Assembly (NCBI RefSeq): GCF_045689235.1
Contig: NZ_CP136864.1
Location: forward strand, 3,658,001 to 3,722,000
From: Congregibacter variabilis
GTDB lineage: Bacteria > Pseudomonadota > Gammaproteobacteria > Pseudomonadales > Halieaceae
Direction of reading: 5' to 3'
DNA: 64,000 bases
The notes beneath the pieces are model-generated. The model was given only the letters and a program-made list of their open reading frames with translations. It did no database searches and was not told the DNA's origin. Made by a program: the position numbers and the translations under genes. Of this stretch, positions 8,886-16,436 are shown piece after piece. How positions within the stretch are numbered: position 1 is the first letter of the stretch; each line of letters starts with the position of its first letter.

Positions 8886-9887
8886 GTGACCTCGCCGACA
8901 GATACGCCCGCGAGCATGCTCGAACGAGCCCACAGCGGCGATCGACGTGCTCTGGCACGGGTGATCAGTGCGATAGAGCGCGGTGAGCGGCTCCCAGGCA
9001 TCCCCTTGGGCGATCCGAGTGATGCTCACAAGCTTTGCGTTGGAATTACCGGTGCACCGGGGGCGGGCAAGTCTACGCTGGTGAGCGCCCTTACCGACGA
9101 ATTACTCAAAACTTCTCCTTCGGCCGCAGTACTCGCGGTGGATCCTTCTTCACCCATCAGTCGTGGTGCTTTACTGGGCGACAGGGTGCGGATGCACCGC
9201 CACGCAACGCGACCCGAAGTGTTTATCCGCTCCATGGCGACTCGCAGCCACCACGGTGGACTGGCCGGGGCGACCCAGGCCTCGCGCCGCCTTCTGCAGT
9301 ATTGTGACTGGCCGCTTGTGCTCATCGAGACCGTGGGGGTTGGACAGGTGGAGCTGGATATTGTGAACACCGCCGATATTGCGGTGGTTGTGCTCAATCC
9401 TGGCTGGGGTGACGAGATACAGGCCAATAAAGCAGGCTTAATGGAGATCGCCGATATATTTGTGATTAACAAAGCTGACCGACCGGGCCTGGAATCTACG
9501 CGACGGGATATTGATGCAGTCATCATGACTCGCCCGGAATCCCAGCGACCGCCGGTTATCGAAACAGTGGCTACCGAAGGCGTGGGCATGGAGCTCCTGG
9601 CCGAGGCGATAGCCAGTGTTCATCGATCCTTAATGGCGTCAGGTGAGCTTGCCCGGCGCCGTTATGCGCAGCTGGGAATGGAGTTGTCTCAGCAGATGAG
9701 TCGACGTTTTGCGCAGCAGCTGCAGCGGTATGAAGGCAGCGCGGCCTTTGTTGATGCAGTCGCCGAGCTGGCCGCTGGGTCGGTGAACATTGAAGCCGCG
9801 ATTGACGAGATGTTGCCGCGGGTGATCAACTTTGCCAACCCAGGCCAGAGCGCCTCTGGGACGGACCGGGAGAGCAGTACAGAATGA
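8886..9887 (+). CDS. MeaB/ArgK-type GTPase, mutase chaperone
   Basis: A 333-aa P-loop GTPase of the MeaB/ArgK family, starting with GTG 12 nt after the B12 subunit. Walker A is GAPGAGKST (about residue 57), the switch region shows ETVGVGQVELD, and the base-recognition motif is NKAD. These proteins gate cobalamin loading and protect B12 acyl-CoA mutases from inactivation. Its place next to the atypical mutase shows the mutase is probably a working B12 enzyme. Its last bases overlap the start of the next gene (ATGA), so translation is coupled. Confidence 0.93.
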   Translation: MTSPTDTPASMLERAHSGDRRALARVISAIERGERLPGIPLGDPSDAHKLCVGITGAPGAGKSTLVSALTDELLKTSPSAAVLAVDPSSPISRGALLGDRVRMHRHATRPEVFIRSMATRSHHGGLAGATQASRRLLQYCDWPLVLIETVGVGQVELDIVNTADIAVVVLNPGWGDEIQANKAGLMEIADIFVINKADRPGLESTRRDIDAVIMTRPESQRPPVIETVATEGVGMELLAEAIASVHRSLMASGELARRRYAQLGMELSQQMSRRFAQQLQRYEGSAAFVDAVAELAAGSVNIEAAIDEMLPRVINFANPGQSASGTDRESSTE

Positions 9888-10681
9888 GCAGCAAGCCAGT
9901 GTCTTTTGAGCGCCAGGACGCCTTACTCACGGTGACTCTCAACAGCCCGGATAACGGTAACGCCTTGAGCACGACGATGGTCCATGGACTGGTGGAGTGT
10001 TTTGAGGGACTTGCTTACGATGACTCTGTGCGAGTGGTGATTCTGCGCGCCGAAGGCAAGCACTTTTGCAGTGGTCTGGATCTTAAGGATCCGAGTATGT
10101 CACCAGCGCAGAGAACACCTGCAGGGCTTTGGGCGATCCAAACGTCCATCGCACGCATTTATTTGGCCATGCGTCGCTGCCCCCAGCCCATCGTTACCGC
10201 ACTTCATGGCGCCGCTTGCGGCGGAGGGTTTAGCCTGGCCCTGGCGGCCGATCTACGTGTGGCAAGCACGGATCTTCGTATGAATGCCGCCTATCTCAAC
10301 ATTGGTTTGACCGGTTGCGATATGGGCAGTAGCTATTTTTTGCCGCGATTGGTGAACGCCTCAATTGCATCGCAGCTGTTACTGACCGGTGAATTTATTC
10401 AGGCACAGCGCGCCTTTGACTTGGGTCTGCTTGCCAGGGTTGTCGCCGCGGAGGACCTGGATCAAGCGGCTCAGGAATATGCGCAGACGATGTTGCGCGC
10501 CGCACCCATGGGCCTGCGGCTCACAAAAGAGGCGCTTAATTACGCGCTGGATACACCGGGTCTGGAGGCGGCGATGGCCATGGAAAATCGACACCAGAGC
10601 CTGCTTGCTTTGAGCGATGATGCGCGGGAGGCTATCCATGCCTTTCGAGAAAAGCGCGTTCCAAATTTCACTGGCAATTGA
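9884..10681 (+). CDS. Enoyl-CoA hydratase/isomerase family protein
   Basis: A 265-aa crotonase-fold protein overlapping meaB by 4 nt. Oxyanion-hole segments are KHFCSGLDLKD (near residue 62) and HGAACGGGFSLALAADLR (near 107-124). The two catalytic glutamates of classical hydratase are not evident: the first position reads Ser in GGGFSL, and the second region reads LTGCDMGSSYFLPRLV with an Asp. That pattern fits other crotonase reactions (isomerase, hydrolase or unusual hydratase) as well as hydration. It acts on acyl-CoAs in the mutase pathway. Confidence 0.88.
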   Translation: MSSKPVSFERQDALLTVTLNSPDNGNALSTTMVHGLVECFEGLAYDDSVRVVILRAEGKHFCSGLDLKDPSMSPAQRTPAGLWAIQTSIARIYLAMRRCPQPIVTALHGAACGGGFSLALAADLRVASTDLRMNAAYLNIGLTGCDMGSSYFLPRLVNASIASQLLLTGEFIQAQRAFDLGLLARVVAAEDLDQAAQEYAQTMLRAAPMGLRLTKEALNYALDTPGLEAAMAMENRHQSLLALSDDAREAIHAFREKRVPNFTGN

Positions 10682-10722
10682 GAGTCGTTTCATTTATTCA
10701 AAACTAGTAATGGAGAAAAATC

Positions 10723-11511
10723 TTGGATATTAAAAACCTGTTTTCGTTGGAAGGCCGCGTAGCCCTGGTAACCGGGGGCTCGCGAAACCTTGGAAAAACG
10801 ATTGCTGCCGCGTATATCGAGCAAGGGGCTAAGGTGTATATCAGCTCGCGCAAAGCTGCTGACTGTGAGGCTACCGCTCAAGAGCTCGGCCCTAACTGTT
10901 ATTCATTGCCACAGGACGTGTCTACGGTTGAGGGTTGTCAAAGCCTGGCCAAGGCATTGACCGAGCGTGAGTCGAAGCTGGACATTCTGGTAAACAATGC
11001 CGGCGCAGCCTGGGGGCAACCCTTTGAGGAGTTCCCCGAGAAGGGTTGGGATAAAGTCATGGACCTCAACCTCAAGTCGCCTTTCTTTTTGACCCAGGCT
11101 TTGCACGAACTCCTTAAAGCTGGTGGTGCAAGCGGTTCCCCGGCTAAAGTTATCAACATTACGTCGATTGACGGACAGCGCCTCAATCCCTGGGAAACCT
11201 ATAGTTATCACGCATCCAAGTCTGGGCTGATCTATCTGACTAAGCGTATGGCAGCGAGACTGGTGCGCGACAATATCGTTGTCACGTCAATTGCACCCGG
11301 GGCGTTTGCCTCGGATATGAACAAGGCGGCGCGTGACCACGGTGATGAAGTGGGCAAAAGTATTCCCCTGGGACGCATCGGTTCGCAAGAGGATCTAGCT
11401 GGCGCGGCGATCTTCCTGGCCAGTCGCGCCGGGGACTATGTTGTGGGCGATACCATTACCGTCGACGGCGGTATTGTGCACGCTGCGCTCGGTGAGAGTA
11501 TCGATGCCTGA
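10723..11511 (+). CDS. SDR-family oxidoreductase
   Basis: A 262-aa classical short-chain dehydrogenase/reductase starting with TTG (GGAG lies 8 nt before it; no better ATG gives the N-terminal strand). The dinucleotide site is TGGSRNLGK, the structural NNAG motif is present (NNAGAAWG), and the active-site Tyr-x-x-x-Lys is in SYHASK with the catalytic Ser in the preceding NITSIDG. The C-terminal half has APGAFASDMN and VVGDTITVDGG. It probably oxidises or reduces a hydroxy/ketoacyl intermediate. It follows the enoyl-CoA hydratase by about 40 nt. Confidence 0.9.
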   Translation: MDIKNLFSLEGRVALVTGGSRNLGKTIAAAYIEQGAKVYISSRKAADCEATAQELGPNCYSLPQDVSTVEGCQSLAKALTERESKLDILVNNAGAAWGQPFEEFPEKGWDKVMDLNLKSPFFLTQALHELLKAGGASGSPAKVINITSIDGQRLNPWETYSYHASKSGLIYLTKRMAARLVRDNIVVTSIAPGAFASDMNKAARDHGDEVGKSIPLGRIGSQEDLAGAAIFLASRAGDYVVGDTITVDGGIVHAALGESIDA

Positions 11512-12100
11512 GCTGCAGCCGATGACGTCGGTGACGGAAGTCACAGAGAGTGAGCGCAGTCAGGTGTTTGCTTCTTTGGCGGGCGCATTTTTTGCGGACC
11601 CTCTGATGCGGTGGTTTTTTCCAGATGCCCAGGGCTTTCTGAACGCTGCCACCGGCGACTTTTACGATGCTTTTGGCGGTGGTGCTATCGCTGAGGGTAC
11701 GGCTTTTCGCACAGAAAATTGCGAGGGCGCCGCGCTGTGGTACCCCCCGGGTACCGGCCCAGACGAAGAGCGGCTGGTCGAGGCCATGGTGAGCACGGTC
11801 CGGCCCGCAATCCACGAAGATTGCCTTGGGCTGATGGAAGGTATGGCTCGCTATCACCCACAGGAGTGCTGGTACCTGGCGGTGCTGGGTACGGACCAGG
11901 CGTATCAGGGGCGAGGGCTGGGCGCGCAGCTGATGAAGTATGCCTTAGCCAAGATTGATGCGTTAGGACTGCCCGCTTATCTCGAATCCTCTAATCCCCT
12001 GAATATGTCGCTGTACAAACGACACGGGTTTGAAGAGATGGGCAGCATTCAAAGTGGTAGCTCACCGGCGATTGTGCCGATGCTCCGCGAGGCACGCTAG
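11504..12100 (+). CDS. GNAT-family N-acetyltransferase
   Basis: A 198-aa protein with a C-terminal GNAT acetyl-CoA site: WYLAVLGTDQAYQGRGLGAQL contains the Q-x-x-G-x-G/A pyrophosphate loop, followed by LESSNPLNMSLYKRHGF. The ATG at 11504 overlaps the SDR stop by 8 nt, which suggests translational coupling; the longer frame from 11438 lies inside the SDR gene. Acceptor substrate unknown. It may act on an amine released by this pathway or detoxify a side product. Confidence 0.82.
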   Translation: MPELQPMTSVTEVTESERSQVFASLAGAFFADPLMRWFFPDAQGFLNAATGDFYDAFGGGAIAEGTAFRTENCEGAALWYPPGTGPDEERLVEAMVSTVRPAIHEDCLGLMEGMARYHPQECWYLAVLGTDQAYQGRGLGAQLMKYALAKIDALGLPAYLESSNPLNMSLYKRHGFEEMGSIQSGSSPAIVPMLREAR

Positions 12101-12123
12101 TTCTGCACCCAAAGGCATAGGTT

Positions 12124-13716
12124 ATGAAGCGAATACCCCCCGGTTCGATCTCGCGTGAAGGAGCGGTTTTAGAGGAGACCGGCGCGACGCGTTTTTCTCG
12201 CAGAGGTTTTGTTCAAAGTCTGGCTCTAAGCAGCCTCGCCGCCGGCTCTGGTCTTGGCATGGCATCGACCGATGTTTCCAAGGCAGGGCAGATACCAGCG
12301 GCTGACCGGCTCGGCCAGCGCTTTGTTATCGAGGCCGGTTGGGTGCTCACAGAAACCCGGGGGCAGCTCGAGCTGATACCTAATGCGCAGGTGCTGGTCC
12401 GCGATGGCGTAATCGAAGATGTGCGTAACGGTGCATTCTCTGATGTTCTGCCCCGACTCAAACTTCACGACCAGATTTTGCTCCCGGGTTTTATCTCGGG
12501 ACACACACATTGCTGTAGCGCCACTCCTACGCGGGGAATCATTGAAGGGCCGCGCTCCTACGCTCGGCCATTGGAATTAGTGGAGACACTTTCTGACGAG
12601 GAGATGGACGCACTGACGGCCCTCAACCTGGCAGAGCTGCTTCGCTCGGGCTGCACGACTCATTTGGAGATGAGCCTGAGTCTTCGCCAGGCCGAGAGCT
12701 ACGTGCGGTTGGCGGAGCCCTGGGGCGTTCGTGCCTACCCCGGAGCGATGATTCCCGGGATTGAGCGCTTGTTTGCCATCTGGTTTCGCGCTGATGATCA
12801 GGTGCTCATGGATGCCGAGTCCGGCACACTGGACGAAATCGCCAAAAATCTCGCATTTTGTGAGAAGCACATGGGCAAAGGTGACGGGCGCATTCAGCCC
12901 ATGATGTCTCCCCACGCCTGCGATACACATACTCCCGCGACCATGCGCGCGCTGGCACAGGCGGCAAAAAAGCTCGGTACCGGTCTACATATCCATCTCT
13001 CGCAGGGGCAGCGGGAGACCGATACGGTGAAACGTCTGTGGGGTCAGACGCCCACGCAATGGCTGGAAAGCTTCGGCATGCTCAGCGACGGCCCGGTGTT
13101 CGGCGCGCACATGAGCGGACTGGACTGGGATGTTGATCCTCCCATACTGAATAAACACGGTGTGGTGTATGCGCACTGTCCTTCGGGAGGCGGTGCGGGC
13201 AATGGTACTCAGCCTTATCCGGAAGCACTTGCAGCGGGTATGGCAGTGAATATCGGTATTGATACACACTCCAATGACTATCTTGAGAATTTAAAGCTCG
13301 CCGTGCTCTATGGCCAAGCTCGCCACGAGCTCCTGGGTGAACTTGATGGCAAACGCGCGAGTCAGCGACCGACGATCTGGAACGCTGTTGAGGGCGCTAC
13401 TCGGATACCCGCCAAAGGACTCCGCCGTGATGATTTGGGAGTGATCAAGGCGGGTGCTCGCGCAGACCTCATTTCTGTGGAGGTTTCCGGCATGCTTAAT
13501 GGCACGGGCGCTTTACCGCCGGAGCCCCTCAATAACCTGCTCTATGCCAATGGTCGTATGGTGCAAACGGTGATGACCGATGGACGCTTACAGGTATCTG
13601 GAGGAGAATTTATTGCCGAGGAGCCCCAGCAGGTCCTGCAGCGCGGTGGTGAAGTTGCGCAGAAAATCTGGCGTCAGCTTGAGCAGGAGGATTGGTTTAG
13701 CGACACTCCGCGCTGA
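12124..13716 (+). CDS. Tat-exported amidohydrolase-family metal hydrolase
   Basis: A 530-aa amidohydrolase-superfamily protein related to cytosine deaminase/chlorohydrolase enzymes. Residues about 22-48 form a twin-arginine signal (FSRRGFVQSLALSSLAAG). Metal ligands are visible in FISGHTH, in HIHLSQ near residue 293, in FGAHMSG and in IDTHSND near residue 377. The C-terminal part has the AGARADLI motif typical of the family. It should hydrolyse or deaminate a ring or amide compound in the periplasm, after folding with metal in the cytoplasm. It follows the catabolic operon by 23 nt; relation to that pathway is inferred. Confidence 0.87.
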   Translation: MKRIPPGSISREGAVLEETGATRFSRRGFVQSLALSSLAAGSGLGMASTDVSKAGQIPAADRLGQRFVIEAGWVLTETRGQLELIPNAQVLVRDGVIEDVRNGAFSDVLPRLKLHDQILLPGFISGHTHCCSATPTRGIIEGPRSYARPLELVETLSDEEMDALTALNLAELLRSGCTTHLEMSLSLRQAESYVRLAEPWGVRAYPGAMIPGIERLFAIWFRADDQVLMDAESGTLDEIAKNLAFCEKHMGKGDGRIQPMMSPHACDTHTPATMRALAQAAKKLGTGLHIHLSQGQRETDTVKRLWGQTPTQWLESFGMLSDGPVFGAHMSGLDWDVDPPILNKHGVVYAHCPSGGGAGNGTQPYPEALAAGMAVNIGIDTHSNDYLENLKLAVLYGQARHELLGELDGKRASQRPTIWNAVEGATRIPAKGLRRDDLGVIKAGARADLISVEVSGMLNGTGALPPEPLNNLLYANGRMVQTVMTDGRLQVSGGEFIAEEPQQVLQRGGEVAQKIWRQLEQEDWFSDTPR

Positions 13717-13804
13717 GTCTGTCTGTCTTCTGCATGACAATTGCCATGAGGCTGCTGTTGGGCTAGCTTGAGCTAGTAAGAACCATTAGCCACAGGTATG
13801 ACTC

Positions 13805-14431
13805 ATGCAAGTATTTGGCGCAGGTGTAGGGCGAACGGGAACAATGTCGCTTCGAACGGCTCTTGAGCAATTGGGTTTGGGGCCTTGTTATCACATGGAT
13901 GTGGTGTTGGGTGATCCGGCTACTCACGTGCCCCTTTGGAATGCGGCGCAGGCAGGGAAACCTGACTGGGCGGCGATTTATCAAGGACAGCGATCGGCGG
14001 TCGATTGGCCCACAGCCTCTTTTTATCCGGAGCTGCATGCAGCGTTTCCTGACGCAAAATTCGTTCTCACCCATCGTGATCCCCAGTCCTGGGTCGAGAG
14101 CATCAGCGAGACAATATTTGCTGCTTTGTTAAGCCGGAATGACGCTCCTCCCGAGGTGCATCCCTGGTTGGATATGTGCATGCATGTGATAGCGAGAGCA
14201 GGCTTTGATCCGGCTATGAGCAAAGACGAGCTGGCAAACAGATTTATTGCGCACAATGAAGCGGTGCAGGCGGCGATACCCGACAGTCAACTTCTGCTGT
14301 TTCAGGTCAAAGAAGGTTGGGCGCCTTTGTGTGAGTTTTTGGGTTTGGCGCTTCCCGAGAGCGAGTTTCCGCGCACTAATGACCGCGCTGCGTTCTGGCA
14401 GTTGCTGGAAGACGGTGGGGCGACAGCCTAG
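13805..14431 (+). CDS. Sulfotransferase-like protein
   Basis: A 208-aa P-loop protein of the short sulfotransferase family. The 5'-phosphosulfate loop is GVGRTGTMSL at residues 7-16 and the 3'-phosphate motif is THRDPQSWVES near residue 90. These proteins resemble PAPS-dependent sulfotransferases and are common in marine bacteria, but few have known acceptors. It is monocistronic between the amidohydrolase and the convergent ABC operon. Confidence 0.82.
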   Translation: MQVFGAGVGRTGTMSLRTALEQLGLGPCYHMDVVLGDPATHVPLWNAAQAGKPDWAAIYQGQRSAVDWPTASFYPELHAAFPDAKFVLTHRDPQSWVESISETIFAALLSRNDAPPEVHPWLDMCMHVIARAGFDPAMSKDELANRFIAHNEAVQAAIPDSQLLLFQVKEGWAPLCEFLGLALPESEFPRTNDRAAFWQLLEDGGATA

Positions 14432-14460
14432 ACCTGAAACCCGAAGAGTTCTGTCTGACG

Positions 14461-15456
14461 TTAACCTGCGGTAGTGATGCCGCTCGGGTCTGTATGAAGA
14501 TGACAGGCGCTGTCGTGCCCCTCACCGATGGTGCGTGTAGCCGGGTAACTCTCGCTACAGGCTGGTTCAGCCACCGGGCAGCGCGGATGAAAATGACAGC
14601 CTGTTGGTGGTGCAATGGGCGATGGCACATCGCCTGTTAACACCTGTCGTTGCTGAACGCGGTGCGGATCAGGAATAGGGATCGCCGAAATAAGGCTCTT
14701 GGTGTAAGGGTGACTGGCGTTGCGGTACAGCGTCTCGGAATCGGCCGTTTCTACGATTCTGCCCAGGTACATGATCGCCACGCGATCTGAAACGTGTTTA
14801 ACCACTGCAAGATCATGCGCGATAAACAAATACGCAAGATTAAATTCCCGTTGCAGGTCTACCAGCAGATTCAGTATTTGGCTTTGTATAGATACGTCCA
14901 GGGCTGACACGGGCTCATCGCAGATAATCAGCTGCGGATTGAGCGCAATCGCTCTGGCAATACCAATGCGTTGCCGCTGGCCCCCAGAAAACTCGAAAGG
15001 GTAGCGGCTCACTGAGCGAGCGGGGAGCCCCACTATATTTAGCAGCTCTCGGACGCGTTGCTTGCGCTCAACGCTCGATCCACCAAGGCCCTGAATAATC
15101 ATAGGCTCTTCGAGAATCTCGCCTACGGTATGCCGCGCGTTAAGCGACTCCATGGGGTCCTGAAAGATCATTTGAATGTTCTGGCGCAGAGGTCGCAAGG
15201 TGCGGGGCTTTAGATGAGTAATATCCTGTCCCGCAAAACGAATGCTACCTGCGCTGGGTTCGTATAGTCGTACCAGACAGCGGCCTAACGTGGACTTACC
15301 GCAGCCCGATTCACCCACAAGTCCCAGAGTCTCGCCGGGATTGATGTGCAGTGATACGCCGTCAACCGCGCGGTTGGCTCTATGGGAGCGCATGAGCAGG
15401 CCTTCCTTCACCGGAAAGTGCATGCTCAGATCATTGACTTCGAGTAAGGGCGTCAT
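14461..15456 (-). CDS. Peptide ABC transporter ATP-binding protein (DppF-like)
   Basis: A 331-aa ATPase of the oligopeptide/dipeptide importer family. Walker A GESGCGKST, ABC signature FSGGQRQR, Walker B LIICDEP and the C-terminal oligopeptide-transporter extension with a Cys-containing PTGCHFHPRCPVAEPAC are visible. The start at 15456 overlaps the stop of the preceding ATPase (ATGA), which is typical translational coupling; the longer frame to 15531 is inside that gene. It is last in a five-gene importer operon. Confidence 0.92.
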   Translation of the reverse strand: MTPLLEVNDLSMHFPVKEGLLMRSHRANRAVDGVSLHINPGETLGLVGESGCGKSTLGRCLVRLYEPSAGSIRFAGQDITHLKPRTLRPLRQNIQMIFQDPMESLNARHTVGEILEEPMIIQGLGGSSVERKQRVRELLNIVGLPARSVSRYPFEFSGGQRQRIGIARAIALNPQLIICDEPVSALDVSIQSQILNLLVDLQREFNLAYLFIAHDLAVVKHVSDRVAIMYLGRIVETADSETLYRNASHPYTKSLISAIPIPDPHRVQQRQVLTGDVPSPIAPPTGCHFHPRCPVAEPACSESYPATRTIGEGHDSACHLHTDPSGITTAG

Positions 15457-16433
15457 GCGCTCTGCCATTGGTAACAGCTCACTTGATGCATTCCTTCGAT
15501 CCGCTCCTCTGGGGGAGATGCTTCGCGGCACTGGTCTGTGGCCTTGGGACAGCGATTCTCGAATCGACAGCCCCTAGGGAGATCACGCAGGCCGGGAACC
15601 ATCCCTTCTATGACATTGAGCGTGGATTTAGGCGTGGTCTCAAGCGTCGGAATAGAACGCAATAAGCCCTGGGTGTAAGGATGAGACGGACGATCAAAAA
15701 CATCGAAGACCGTACCGCGCTCCGCGACTTTGCCGGCGTACATCACAACCACCTCATCACAGGTCTCGGCGATAACACCCAGATCATGCGTAATGAGGAT
15801 CACCGACATGCCTAAGTCGGCTTGCAGCTCTTTGATAAGCTCAAGAATCTGCGCCTGAATGGTGACGTCCAGTGCAGTCGTCGGCTCGTCAGCAATCAGC
15901 AGGGCCGGTCCGCAGGCAAGCGCAATGGCGATGACGACGCGTTGTCGCATGCCGCCAGAGAGTTGATGGGGGTATTCACCCATGCGTATCTCCGGCGAGG
16001 GAATGCCGACCTTATCAAGAATCTTTACCGCTTCATCTATGGCCTGCTGACCATTGAGGCCCTTGTGGATCTTGAGCCCCTCGGTGAGCTGACGGCCGAT
16101 GGTGTGCACCGGGTTCAGTGCCGTCATGGGCTCCTGAAACACCATGCCGATGTCATTGCCGCGGACTTTTTCCATCTCTTCAAAGCTGAGTTTGGCCAGG
16201 TCCTGTCCCTTGAGGCTGATCACCCCTCCGACGACCTGGCCCATAGGTTGCGGCAAAAGGCGCATGATTGACAGGGCAGTCACACTCTTGCCGCAGCCCG
16301 ATTCACCCACAATACCCACGGTCTTGCCGGGATCGACGGTAAAGCTCACACCATCAACGGCGCGAACGACACCCTCGTCCGTATCGAACTCGGTGATGAG
16401 TCCGGCAACTTCCAGAATGGGCGAGTCAGCCAA
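15453..16433 (-). CDS. Peptide ABC transporter ATP-binding protein (DppD-like)
   Basis: A 326-aa ATPase with Walker A GESGCGKSV, signature LSGGMRQR, Walker B LLIADEPTTALD and the C-terminal GCRFENRCP segment of oligopeptide ATPases. It appears to start with TTG 3 nt after the stop of the solute-binding protein gene. It pairs with the DppF-like ATPase to form the nucleotide-binding heterodimer of the importer. Confidence 0.92.
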   Translation of the reverse strand: MADSPILEVAGLITEFDTDEGVVRAVDGVSFTVDPGKTVGIVGESGCGKSVTALSIMRLLPQPMGQVVGGVISLKGQDLAKLSFEEMEKVRGNDIGMVFQEPMTALNPVHTIGRQLTEGLKIHKGLNGQQAIDEAVKILDKVGIPSPEIRMGEYPHQLSGGMRQRVVIAIALACGPALLIADEPTTALDVTIQAQILELIKELQADLGMSVILITHDLGVIAETCDEVVVMYAGKVAERGTVFDVFDRPSHPYTQGLLRSIPTLETTPKSTLNVIEGMVPGLRDLPRGCRFENRCPKATDQCREASPPEERIEGMHQVSCYQWQSA

Positions 16434-16436
16434 GGT

